Below, one piece after another: positions 22,369 to 34,381 of a stretch of 64,000 bases of DNA. The stretch is taken from assembly GCA_047967505.1 (NCBI GenBank), contig CM106538.1; one strand, 5' to 3'. Below the pieces are notes generated by a model. The model searched no databases. It saw only the letters and a list, made by a program, of their open reading frames with translations, and was not told the origin of the DNA. This DNA is from Dipteris shenzhenensis (taxonomy: Eukaryota; Polypodiophyta; Polypodiopsida; Gleicheniales). The stretch's first letter is position 1; every line of letters starts with the position of its first letter. The position numbers and the translations under genes are program-made.

Positions 22369-23811
22369 GCGGGGAGGCTACGCCTGCTTCAGATTGCAAG
22401 AAGTCTCTAGTTTACAAGCCTTGGCTTCTGGGAAATCAGTAGAACGGAGGTTTTGACACTCGAGGTTTCCACGCAGCTACTTGTCGAACTTTAGAAGGAG
22501 GTCGCTCGGGCAACTTAACCTAAAGCATGTCTTGAAATTCTTCAAGCTTTTGACCAAGTGAGTTTTAGCATGATACTAGACGTTAGAGCATCTCCAGCCA
22601 ATTTCAGATTAACGCTTGAAACCTCAGAACGGTTTCGATTGGAAAGTTTTTTGTTAATAGCTAGGGAACGAGAGTAGAAATATGAGATCAACATCTGCAG
22701 ACCCAGTTAAAAACGGCGAGAGTCGTAATTACTTAAATTTGACTATAAGAGCCGTTTACAAATCATAAGCAGAACTTCGGTGTCTCCGTGTCCAATTTGT
22801 TCGTCATTCTTGATCATTAACTGCAGCACCCTGGCGGATGAGTTTGCGTCGGTTACATGATCGTTGGTTTCCATAGAAGTTATAGTTTTCGAAATGAAAC
22901 TTTAATGTGCAACCGACAGGATAAATATCAAAGCAGAAGCAAATGCGCGACGATCAGGAACATAAGCTCCATTGAAAGGAATGAGATGGATCTTGAAAGC
23001 AAACTGCATCTGGGTAGGAGCAATAAGGAATTCAAGGATCAAGATTCGCGGAATGAAGAAGATTTATGATGAAATTACCGAATCCACCGAATCCCAATTT
23101 CGAAAACTGAATGAAAGTACCGATTCAGAGTTCCAATCCAAAAAGCAATTTGTGTTTGCGCAGGTGATTCCTGCTTGTCGGATTTATGTACTACCACCTA
23201 TACATTGAATTTCTTCTTCTTATCCGGGACTCGCGTTCTATATGGAACAACATCCTTGAACCTTCTTGTCTTTCAAATCACTCATAGGAAACAAGGTGGG
23301 AATCCCACTACGGCTCTTCTTTTGGAATATTTTTAATGTCAAACAATATGGTACATTATGTGTAAATCTATGTAATGGAATGGTCTTGTCTAGTTTGCAA
23401 ATCACGTGCCTCCTTGATTGTTTGGGTTGTTAAGGTTGCTGTAAGTTGTTGTTAGTTCTTTGAATTCTAATGCGAAGTGTTAAACAATTGCTTGCAATTT
23501 TGTTTGCGAGTATGTTTTGTAGGTATGATATGAACATATTGTATTTTATAGATAATAAGATGTTGAAAATGATGTATGTGTTATGGTTTTAACTTATGTT
23601 GATGCGTGTAACATCTATTCCTTGTTCTGTTTGTTTTCTATAAGGATATGGGTAGAAGCATGGTATAGTAATACCAAATCGTCAGGTCCGAGACATTACT
23701 ATTTTGAACTTGGAATAGTTGAAAACCAGTAAACCTTAGAAATATTTTAAAATGTGAAGAATGTGCTCCTCCCAAGCTCTTGAAACCATTTTTTTAGTAA
23801 CTCTCTCTGCG

Positions 23812-23851
<40 letters not shown>

Positions 23852-24440
23852 TTCTTGCTCTAGTAGAGGCTTGTGTTTTGCTAATTCATCTTGCTCCAGT
23901 AAATATCTCTGCCACTCTCTCACTTACTCTACTAGAGGTTTGTATTTTGCTTAACAGAGACAAGCAGCTAAGGCTTGTACATGCGTGCTTGAAAAATACA
24001 CAATGCCAAACTTTTAGTCTTCACAAGATAGATCTAGAGGCAAAGCATGAAACTGCCGTCATCTTGCATGACATCTTCATGTGAGTGGCACAACGAACTT
24101 ATCCAACATCAAAGAATGAGCGCCACCAAAAATATAGTTATTTTTACCTTTGCTCGACCTCTATGCAGCTAAATTTTGCGCACTTGACATTGGGTTCTTG
24201 CATACTAGTTTCGTGGTCTATTGCGGTAGTGCCACTTCATAAGGTATTGTAATCTCGCAAGCTTTGAACCTCCTACCTATCGCAGAAATTACAAAGAGGC
24301 ATCCTCCTATTTGTCGCAAAAAGTATAGAGAGGCAGACCACTGCTAACAATCCTAGCGGCTGCAAGACAATTTGCTAGTAGTATATTTTTGGATTAAAAG
24401 CTTTAAAGATTGAAATGTGAGAGCTTTCAAGAGTGCAATG
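22369..24440. other. No gene recognised; 3' flank of the GARP gene
   Basis: The first few hundred bases probably include the 3' UTR of the GARP gene. Later sequence is AT-rich, with one CT microsatellite. No protein family was recognised. Confidence 0.5.
23814..23847 (+). repeat. (CT)n microsatellite
   Basis: An uninterrupted CT dinucleotide run of 34 bp. The Leu/Ser-rich open frame around it is a by-product. Confidence 0.95.
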
Positions 24441-24444
24441 CGGT

Positions 24445-24550
24445 CTCGGTGGGGTCACTCATCATATTTAACCGTATCACGTGAGTTCAACTAATGGGTC
24501 TTTATTAATTCCATTACTTACATATTTATATATACATAAGGAAGTAAATG
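24445..24550 (+). mobile_element. Truncated MITE, left end only
   Basis: CTCGGTGGGGTCACTCATCA followed by TATCACGTGAGTTCAAC nearly matches the left end of the element at 28175. The match fades after about 100 bp and no right terminus follows. Confidence 0.65.
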
Positions 24551-25137
24551 AAGGCCTGAATGTTAAAATACAAAAGGGTAGTGTAAATTGCAAAAGTTTC
24601 AGAATCTTGAGTGGTTTATGTCATGTGACATAAAATGAGTCCAAAACTTTAAAGAAGGGTTGAGATCCCTACCTTGGATTGTAGTGGTGATATGTAGTCT
24701 TTATGTAGTGTCAAATCAATGGAATTTTCTTCTTACATTTTCTCTATAGGAAGGCAATGTGATGATGTGGATTGAATCTTTCACATTTTCTATAAAATTT
24801 ATTGTCATGATGGGAGCATACTTTTAGGTTTTCTAGCTATGGATTATTGGTTTTTAAATCTATGCCCTATGTAAATATCGACAATGATCAAAGAATTGAT
24901 GCTCATATTCTTTCCTAATTTGGAAGAGTTTTAAGTCAGTAATTTGCGATTTTCTTGTTAAAGTATTATTGTTTCATACATGATGACTAGAGTGACTAGA
25001 TAGATACTTATGATGACTAATTAGAAGGTGGTTTAGCAAAGTTGCTTCCATTGAAGGGGTCCAATGGCTATATCCTCAAATACGTTATTGCTTTTAAAGA
25101 TCTTTTAATGATCTTCTGATATACGGCTCTAATATGG

Positions 25138-27800
25138 TTGGCATATCATTAGGAAAAAAGGAAGCTCATTTTGGTGCCCTAAGAGAAATCCACAATTTTT
25201 TCTTTATTTGTGAGTCCAAAATATGGAAAAATAATAAAATACTCAATAAAATATTCATAAGTACTATGAACATGTCAGAGGATGAAAGAATAAATATATT
25301 CTTCTATATTCACTCCCATATCTCATGAGCTTTTACATTCAATGCTCCTACAAGCCACATCTTTCTCTCAATCATTTTCTAGCCATCTCCATGATCGTTA
25401 AGCTTCTCTGTCAGAACTCCATAACTAATCTCGCCATAGGCTTCTTTTTTAAAATTTACCGCCATCAAGAGTCTTTGCCTTATGAAAGAGTAATGATTGC
25501 AAACAAATGGAAAAACAGTGCACTCAAAATGGCAATACTGAACTACAACTCTACAGAACAAGCCAACAAGAGATAGCAACACCATCTTCATATTGATTTA
25601 GTTGAAGAATATATGTCTCTTCCAAAACGACAACACGTAGGAGCCACGCATAGAGAAAACTTGAGGATTGAAGGTTTACAACATATTGACATACGGGAAG
25701 ATTTATCCAAAATGCAGTAATCCAACATTCTACTCCGCCATTCTCAAATCCGACAACATTGTTGAAATTTGTGGGCGACAGAATGAAAGGTATGCATGTA
25801 TGCATCACAGCTCAGTCTCAAGTTGTGTACTTGTAGAAGTCTTTCTACAAGCAAGAGGCGAACACAAAAATACAGCAGATAGTTGAAAGCTCTAGATTGA
25901 AAGAGTAGTTACAGAATGAAATTGAAGAACATACAAAGATGAGGGAGAAGTTACATAAAGCAAGATAGAAAGCAACCCCTTTGGGAGATAGTCTTACAAG
26001 AAGAAAACTTTGTAACCTTGCGGAATTGAAAGTAGGAAGTGGACAGTGCAAATGTCGAGTACAAGTAGCACGGTAAGATTTTTTAAAGCGTTTGCTATTT
26101 GCAATGTGGCTATGATAAATCTTCCTATGTTAACTCTTATTTACGCATTCGATTTATAGGAAAGTTTTAGAGCCCCAAAAGGAAAAATTGATTCGAATTC
26201 TCTTCTTGTAAAACAAATGAAAGGTCTATTTTCAACTACTATTGCGAAAGGGAAAGAAGTTTAAAACCATCAACACAATGTTGTGCAACAGTTCATGGAA
26301 AGCAACAAAGTTGATGTAAACTTAATTCAAGAGGCTGTCGATGAGAGTGGAGTTAGTAGGAAAGGTTATTCTTTTATTTTCAAAGTAGTGTCATCAACTT
26401 TCAAAGATCAAAGGATCAAACATGTGCTTCTTCCAAATCATGCAGAAGTCCGGAATTTAAGAGCTTCACTCAATGAATAAGTAGATGATTTTATTGGATA
26501 GTGGTTGCATATTCAAAATTTATTTCAAGGTAGTAAGGGGACCGCTATGTATAATCCTTGGAATAATATTTTTGTTGATCTTGCCTAATTACAAAAAGTA
26601 ATGGTTGAATTCTATGAAATCACATTTGAAGAGTGTGAGGGATGGCTTATATTTGTCATAAAGTTAGATGGATGTGAAATTGTTAAAGAGAAGAAGATCG
26701 AAAGAGTGACCATAACACTTATGAAAAGGGCACTTGATACATCAATCACAAAAGAAAACTCAAAGCATTTCAGTGTATAATTAGAGAAGCACATGTGGTG
26801 CTTGGGAGTATTTGAAGTAAGCGTGAACTTTCATTTGAAGTGAGCACATTTGGTGGTTGGGAGCATTTGAAGTAAGAGTGAACTTTCATTTTTCAAATAT
26901 ATTGATGTTTGATTTCATTTATTACATCTTGATGCTTCAATAGAGTTTCATTTGTCAATGGCAAGTAAAGACAGAGGACCACCAAACCTTATTTTGGGTG
27001 TTTCACCATATAAAAATACCGAAGTCATAAAAAACCAAGTTCAAGGAGGGCAACTTCATGTTCAAGAAGGCTAGGGCTATTTCCAAGTTGATTGGCATAC
27101 AGTAGGGGACCTCAAGACCCTTAAATGCATGTTCGACATAAGCAAAGGAGGTAATTCAAAATCCCCATGCCTTTACTACAATGAGCCAACCCATGTCATG
27201 GATCCTAAATGGTAGAGAAGAGCTCCTAATAGGGATAAGATTGATCCCAAATTCAAAGAAGTTCTTGATATTTCTTTATGCAATGTACATATATGCACAT
27301 TGCATGCTTTATGTAGAATCATCAAAAAGTTGATATTTTATATATTGGATTTGCTTGGAAGGTTCGACCAGAAAAGCATAGGAAAAAAGCAATTGCTGCA
27401 GTAGAAAAAGTATTATCGGACATGGATCTCCATGGAGGATATGTTCATATCAAAAACAATCATAAAGGGTCATTGTTTGCTTGGGTGTAGCCATTTTTGG
27501 TGAGGTTCAGGGACTTTTCTATATATAGGTATCTTGAGGGTATATTGCATGACCCATAACTTATGCTTTGCTCAATGGAATTCAGAAAACTTTGTCTTCA
27601 AGATGTAATACACATTCCAAACTTAAACATGAGAGCAAAAAATTATGGAATAAGGATATGGAATGAGACTGTTAAAGCATTACAAATGCTATGTTGCATG
27701 TGAAGCATGCATCCTGAAGACAATAGGATATAGTAATTATTCAAAAACATGAAAATTTTGTTCTATACATACATGCAACCAAGTAATCATTCAAAAGTGC
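25138..27800 (+). pseudogene. Family 1 copy B, dead
   Basis: This copy aligns along its length with copy A. The shared 5' start is at about 25138. The N-terminal block (HHLHID, then RENLRIEGLQHID) is at 25585-25690. The Lys/Arg-rich block and the first intron donor lie near 26070, with GT-AG at the same codon as in copy A (acceptor about 26159). The VSRKGYSFIF and KDQRIKHVLLPN block is at 26283-26480, and the third exon (FHHIKIP, LHALCRI-like, IGFAWKV) at 26950-27500. Many stops and indels scatter it over all frames. It shows that family 1 is an older dispersed repeat and supports the intron model of copy A. It is flanked on both sides by MITE sequences. Confidence 0.75.
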
Positions 27801-28174
27801 ACTACGTGAGCTTCTCCTCAACCCAAGGACACACCTAAATGAGAACATTAAGCATGGGTTAATGGGCCTCCAATGTTGTGCTAAAGTGATGCATACCCAT
27901 TTGAGGGCATGCACCATAACTTTTTTTTGATTTGTTGAAAACCAAAACGGATTGAAAATTTGGAATCCAAAATAGTAGGACTACTGCATGGTGGTCTTAA
28001 AGCATTAATAGTTGGTCATATTGGTATCTAGATTCACCCTAAAATGGAAGAAGTTGAAAAAGTACAATTTCTACATGTGAAAAGATATTTTAATAAATCC
28101 AACATTATTTACAATTTTGAATTGTTTATTTTTCCATGCACTTGCTTGCTATATGGTTCTAAGCATGCCAAAGC

Positions 28175-28418
28175 TCGGGAGGGTCACTCATCATATGTAA
28201 CCCTATCACGTGAGTTCAACAGAAGGATATTTTTTATTTCTAAAATTTACAGAAATAAATATACATAAGGGACTATTTAAAATAGTTTTGGAAAAAAATT
28301 ACAGATTTGTATAGAAAAGGGGTACATTTTATTATTGAAAAAATTACAGATAAGGGATTTTAAAAATAGGCCTTGAACGCACGTGATATAGAGGGTTTAT
28401 ACATAGTGACCCCCCTGA
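28175..28418 (+). mobile_element. MITE, related terminal repeats
   Basis: The left end reads CTCGGGAGGGTCACTC and then TATCACGTGAGTTCAA. The right end, inverted, reads CTCAGGGGGGTCACTATG and then TATCACGTGCGTTCAA. The ends are imperfect inverted repeats about 50 bp long around a T/A-rich core. The terminal logic matches the elements at 14.35 and 63.0 kb, but the core differs. Confidence 0.75.
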
Positions 28419-28799
28419 GTGCCAAAGATCATTGCATTTAATAATACACAGCATCAAACCCGATAGCGTGCCCTTTGGCCTATTTGTCTTTTGAAGCATT
28501 TTAGGCCACACTTGTTTGGGATATCCAATTTTGCTGATGTGTATCATCGGAGTGGGAAAAACGGGCGGCTAAAATTTTGCTCTTCCCATGAATTTCAAAA
28601 TTTCACACCTCCTGTCCATCAAATCTTGGAATGTTAAGTCCTTGCAACCTACCCCCATCCTACAAATGCCACATATCCGCGATGTGACCTTACGGAGACT
28701 TTGGTTTGCCATTGTCTTCTTTTGGGTAAGTTTTCTATTCTTTGCTTGCCTCACCATCTAGGTTCTCTAGGTCTATTCTGGACTGCTGATCGTGGTCAT

Positions 28800-31700
28800 G
28801 GTGTCAATTGCAACATGCAACTCACCATGGCTTGCAAGAGAAGCAGACAGAGGCTGCGAGACAGAAAAGCTAAAAAGCCAGGTCAAGGCACAAGAAACAA
28901 AGTGCGGGTCGAGGAAAGCGCTCGCACGATATCGAATCGGCCAACTAAAGACACTTTTGCAACATCTGCAAAGGGAGAAACAACGAGAAGAAAGAAGAAT
29001 CCTTGCAGAGAAGGAGCAAGAAGCAGTTGCAGATGCACACATTCAATCATTGGCATTGGAGTGAAGAACACGAGTTGTGGTGTCATGATTGGTGGGAGCA
29101 TTCGAGTCTTCACAAGCTTTACCTTGCACCCTAAAGTTCGTAGAGTAACAACCCTACCAACACCTCACGAGATGCACGCCCAAGAGGCGATGCTCTCTAA
29201 CCTGAGAAATGGCCTATAGAAAGTGAAAGGGGTGCACAACTTAGATCAACTAGCTGCAAAGAGGGTGGCATTGGCTATGTTGGTGTCCCCTAAAGCAAAG
29301 GAGAAACGACTTGGGCAAACAATGTCAAGACAATGTCGAAGATGTAAATCAGAAGGGCCAAAGTGGCTCCAATGGTTGAACGTAGAGCAAAAGCAATGCA
29401 CAATCATCTCCATCTGAGAAGTCTGTGGGCTTCAACAGAACGCAAGAAAAGGAGAGACAACCTAAATGCGGAATTCATTGCGACAGTAACGATGTTTTGG
29501 CATGAAAATATGAGAGTTTCTCCAAATAGAAAGGACATTTGTAAGAAGCAAACGGGATGCAAGGTGTTTGAGGAGCACATCATACACATGCTAGATACAA
29601 CACAGGTTAGTGGTGCCTAAACCAGCCTAGTGGCTGTTTGTGATTGAGCTTTGGGATAGTTTACTTGTTTCATTTCTTAAACCAGGCTTGGACTAAATGT
29701 GATTGTCCTAAACCAGCCTAGTGGTTGGAACATCATGCAACCATAGGCTAGTTCAGCTCAATCACCAGCTATGTGATTGTCCTGAACCAGCGTGGTTGAA
29801 CAAACATTAGTTGTTGTCCATCTTGGTGGCATGGTCGAGTAGAAATTAACAATAATATATTGTTATTTTACTAAACCAGCCTGGTGGTTGGCACATCATG
29901 CAACTGTGGCTGCTTTATCTCAATCACCAGTTATGTCATTGTCTTGAACCAGCATGGTTGAATAGATATAAGTTATACCACTATGTCTGGACTGGGATGG
30001 CTTGGACCTAATGTGATTATCCTAAACCAACCCCCGGTGCCAGTTCACGACAATAGCAAGCAATTACTGACAAAAATTGTGAGTGAAATTATGAAATTCA
30101 AAAATGACAAGTAATATATTGTCATTTTCTAATTGTGAAATTCAGAAATAAAAAGAAATATCCTTATTATTGTCTAATATGTGAAGTTGACACCGTCATG
30201 CTAAACCAGCCTGATGGTTGAAATTGTGATAGTGTCCTAAACCATCCCGCTAGTTGAAATTGTGATTGTCCTAAATGTGTCCTAAATCAGCCTGGTGGTT
30301 GACTGTCCTAAACGTGTCCTAAATTAACCTGATGATTGACTATCCTAAACATGTCATAGACCAGCCCAGTGATTGAAATTGTGACTATCCTAAATCAGTA
30401 CAATGGTTGAAAATTGTTTGGCTTCATTATATACTTTAATCAGACTATGTTTTGTCTTCTTTTAGTAGTAGCAAAAAGGGGTCTCACTGTTTTGTTGTTC
30501 CCACATGTTGGGTCAGTAGACGGAGTTGTATCTCAAGTTTATCGATCAAAATGTAGACATTTCAATTGGGTAGAGAAGCTTTAAGCATTGTAAGCCTATG
30601 TACATCAGGAAACTCAAAGACAAGAATGTTTGTTATTGCAAAACACACATAGACTTTGACTTGGACTAGTTAGCTATGAATGACTTGAGATTTGGTTGTG
30701 TTGGAACAGTGATCCATGGTAATCAATGCCCATGCCTCCCCGATGAATGCACAGTATATATGCCACGTGGATCCCATCATGTGTTGCAAGGGAGGGTAGG
30801 TTTTGTAGCCTAAGCTCTTTGTGGGAGCCAGTGGTTTGTCCAAAGGGAGACTGTGAGTGGCATAGGATTGAATGCATTTGCGGCACATGCAAGCATTGCA
30901 GTTTGAAGCTAAAGAAGAAGACATTGAATGTCTATCCAAATGAAATGAGGGGAGACAGCCATGTTTCTCTAAAATGGAGGAGATTTGAAAATGTCAATGT
31001 TGAAGGATATAATAAAAAGAGATGGATACTATCATATAAGAGCACCCAGCCAATGGAGCTTGTAGGTCACATGGTTCAATCCATCCCAAAATATGTGCTT
31101 CACAATTTCATAGCCAGCTGGTAGGATAAGCAGTTCAGGACATGCCTTGCCAATTTTCCCTGTGACACTATTGTATCTGTCAAAGATTTTGTTGAAAATT
31201 ATTCATTTTAAGAACAAGATGAGATCAAGTCCTCACTAGTATAACAAGTAGATAACAGTTCTTGTGCATATCACGTACAATCATTTGCTTGATTCTTCAA
31301 TGACTGATGCCAATCTGCTTGCTGACTCATAAGAGTCCAAGTTAGTGCAACACACATACCATTTCTACATTTCAGATGATAGGAAACATGACACCTTATT
31401 TGTGCAACATGCTTTTCTACTACATTGGGAATGGTTGAAAAAGAAAAATTCCCATGCAAAAAATATAAAACAACATTGGGTGTGGTCAGATGGTGTTTCC
31501 TCTCAATTAAAATCAACCTGTGGATTCTACTTCGTCTCAAAGTTCAAATCCCTGAGTGGAGATGATGTGGAATTTCTTTGGGTCTAGTCATGGCAAGGAT
31601 GAACATGATGGCTACGGTACTATTATTAAGCAAGCTCTGCTTAAACACACCAATTAGCATGCCCTCAAGGAAAACACAATGATACTCTAACATGGGTTAC

Positions 31701-32419
31701 AACCAACCTCTCCACAGGCGTGCATTCAACATACAATAAAAAAAGCCTTAAGAATATTGTAGTACACAGACTGTTCTGTGATGTGAAAGTGGATGAAGTG
31801 CAAAGGAGAAGCCAAAACGATTGTGAGAAAATTAAAGAAGTTAGTGGTCTGCACAGCATATGGGGCTTTTCAAATAACCAACTAATTAAAACAAGACAAC
31901 TTTCTTGTTTCTGCAGGCGTGCATCATAGGGGATCATGATGATTGTGAGAACATTGCAACTGTGGAGACATGGGAGCGAGTTCAAGTTTTCCCTCTACGT
32001 TCAAATGGAGTGACAAAAAATGGAGAGGCAAACGACTCACCACATTTTGGGGAGAGTTTTGATGACCTCACTGACTTTCTGGAAGAAGGGGATAGCTTTG
32101 CACCTATCGCAGCATCTAGAGAGAACAAGAAAGATGACCCATACTTTCTGTTGCAGTGTACAAAACCTAAGCATAAGGTTGAGAAAACATTTAACGATAA
32201 TTTGGGAACAACTTATGAGAAGTGGGATGTAGTAGTAGTCGGAGCTTTTTGGTACAAAAAAACATCCAAGAGAGGCTACATAAGAGTCCAAAACATGTGT
32301 ACTCTCATCTGGTAAGAGCTATTAAGTTCCAGATGCAACCTGTGCCACAACGAAAGAAGGGCAAGAGTCCCTTCAAGTTGGATTTAGACATGCATGAGGA
32401 CATCTTGGGGTGTCTTTGA
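28800..32419 (+). pseudogene. Dead spliced transposase-like gene (WSDG / SHGK-x-EHDG family)
   Basis: Pieces in several frames follow one order. 28800-29064 is a basic coiled coil (ALARYRIGQLKTLLQHLQRE). 29440-29605 has FWHENMRVSPNRKDICKK and EEHIIHMLDTTQ, ending at a GT donor (about 29606). After about 0.9 kb come FIDQNVDISIG and KLKDKNVCYCKTHIDFD (30530-30665), then CEWHRIECICGTCKHCSL (about 30850-30905), DKQFRTCLANFP, VENYSF and QDEI (31120-31220). 31345-31560 has YISDDRKHDTLFVQHAFLLH and HWVWSDG. After a +1 shift, FFGSSHGKDEHDGYGTIIK is at about 31574-31630. 31905-32315 has a C-terminal domain with DDPYFLLQCTKP. I recall this arrangement in uncharacterised proteins of plants and animals, which may be DDE-type transposases; that function is inference. 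Stops and frameshifts make it non-functional. Confidence 0.6.
29618..30420 (+). repeat. Degenerate CCTAAACCAGCCTGGTGGTTG array
   Basis: About a dozen copies of a roughly 20-bp core (CTAAACCAGCCTGGTGGTTG and variants) are separated by 15-90 bp, often with TGTGATTGTC spacers. The core is itself near-palindromic (AACCAGCCTGGTGGTT). The array sits in the apparent intron of the transposase-like pseudogene. Confidence 0.8.
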
Positions 32420-32549
32420 GCAATGAACGTCAGATGAGGATGACTGAGATAGTACTAAGAAAATGTATGTAGTCTCATTGCAAGGAAACAATATGTCCAC
32501 TTCTCTTGGAAAATGGAAATTGTATTTGAGACCATTCTTCTTTTAAGTA

Positions 32550-33130
32550 TATCCTAAACAACCACCATGCTGGTTTTATTAATTTTTTTTTATAAATACC
32601 AAACGATAAATCCCATGCTTGTTTTTAGTATATCCTAATAACCACCATATTGGTTTCCCATGACGAATCCACACATCCTACAAATCCATTCATCTTGTAA
32701 TAATAAAAGAAAAGCACCATGCTAGTGGCTATTAATATCCTAGTGCTACCAACCATTGCATTGTGGTGATAACTTATCCTACACTACTACCATGCTATTT
32801 GTACACTACTACCGTGCTATCCTAAAATTTATTGCACAGTGCTATACTAAAACAGTTCCCTTTAGACTGTTTATCGTTTCATTAACCGTCAGATTTCATC
32901 CCATGCTTGTTTTTAGTATATCCCAACAACCACTGTGCTGGTTTCCCATAACAAATCCACACATCCTACAAATCCATTCATCTTGTAATAATAGAAGCAA
33001 ACCACCATGCTGGTGGCTATTAATATCCTAGTGCAACCAACCACCGCACTAGTGATAACTTATCCTGCACTACTACTGTGCTATCCCTACACTAATGCCG
33101 TGCTATCCTAAAATTTGATGCACAATGCTC
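32550..33130 (-). repeat. Inverted-orientation copies of the AAACCAGCATGGTGGTT motif
   Basis: Read on the plus strand, AACCACCATGCTGGTTT-like cores occur at about 32565, 32640, 32710, 32930 and 33000, embedded in two longer repeat units (about 32620-32900 and 32910-33180) that share TATCCTAGTGCxACCAACCA and GCACAxTGCT segments. The core is the reverse complement of that in the 29.6-30.4 kb array, giving the pseudogene an inverted pair of repeat fields. Confidence 0.75.
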
Positions 33131-33350
33131 TACTAAAAGAGTGCCCTTTAATTGGTTATTGTTAATTGTCAGATTTCAACCACCGAGCTACTTAAAACAT
33201 TTAAGTAGTAACATGGAAGTAGGCAGATACAAAATCAGGTATTATCAGTACCATGAGAAAGTCCACAAGTCTAAGAAATGCCTACAAGAATTTTATTTTT
33301 TCAAAATACGATGACATTTTGTAGCTCAAGGAAATTTCAGACTCCCAACT

Positions 33351-33607
33351 TGACAAAATAAGAAGAGGGGAGAGGAGAAGAGTGGAGATGAGGAGAGAGG
33401 GCACAGTTAGAGAGCACACCACAAATGACTAATTGTATACTAAATTTAGTTGAAAATGTAGAATATATACAAACCCATTTAGGGTTAGGGTTAGGTCATC
33501 TAACCCTTTACTTTATAGCACTCTATTGGGTTAGTGCTATGCACATATGATCACATGATGGTGCTATGTACATATGATCACATGATGTTGAGCATGATGT
33601 CTCAACA
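33351..33607 (-). repeat. 3' LTR of copia-2 (257 bp)
   Basis: On the minus strand it begins TGTTGAGACATC and ends TATTTTGTCA. It contains two copies of a segment with the palindrome CATGTGATCAxATG-like core, and a telomere-like TTTAGGGTTAGGGTTAGG (plus strand, about 33477-33494). A purine-rich CTTGAGGGAAGG tract abuts it on the interior side. Confidence 0.92.
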
Positions 33608-33827
33608 CCTTCCCTCAAGATCAACATCATGAAGTAGGCCTTCCCTCAAGATGATGATTCTGGGGAATTGAAGAAGGCCTGAACGTTACATTCCATCACA
33701 CCCCTTTAATGGGAATGTCCTTCCTCTGTGTCAAACCAAGAGCTTGACAATGTTGGTCTTTCTCGAAAAGCTCTTTACCGAGTGGTTTTGTAAATATGTT
33801 TGCAACATTCTCTTTGCTATCACAATG

Positions 33828-34196
33828 CTATAGTGTGATGTCACCAAGTAACACTCTTTCTCTGATGAAGTGCTCTCTTACATCAATGTGCTTTGTCCCA
33901 AAGTGATATATTGGATTCTTGGCCAATGCTTGAGATGATTGATTATCACAATATATTGTTGTTGGCTTTGATTCATCAAAGTAATCTATTTTTGACAATA
34001 GTCTTCTGAGCCATATAGCCTCACTTGCACTTGTAGTGAGTGCTCTATATTCTGCTTCAGTCAAAGACAAAGAAATAGTTGGCTGTTTGTTTGACAACCA
34101 TGATATAGCACCTTGACCAAGTAAAAATGCATATCCCTCTATGGATCTCCTAGTCTCATGATCTCCAACATAGTCACTGTCACAGTATCCATGCAA
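33828..34196 (-). pseudogene. Copia-2 RNase H
   Basis: Contains GYCDSDYVGDHETRRSIEGY, WLSNKQPTISLSLTEAEYRA, then DNQSSQALAKNP and HIDVREHFIRE: the copia RNase H core with its catalytic Asp and Glu still visible. The frame is open for 122 codons and breaks at 34196-34382. It would degrade RNA in RNA:DNA hybrids during reverse transcription. Confidence 0.9.
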
Positions 34197-34381
34197 CTGT
34201 GGATGACTTCCTCTGTATTCTATCCCAAACTATCTTGTACCTCTGATGTATCTCAAGACTCTTTTGGCTACATTCCAATGAGACTGTTTTGGATTTGCCA
34301 TAAACTGTGCAAGTGGACTTACTGCATAACAAATATCTGGCCGTGTGATAGTCAGATATATAAGAGATCCATGAGCTTCCT

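Noticed and set aside
33477-33494. Possible interstitial telomere at TTTAGGGTTAGGGTTAGG
   Set aside because: The same short motif lies at the same place in all four LTRs of one copia family, so it belongs to the LTR.
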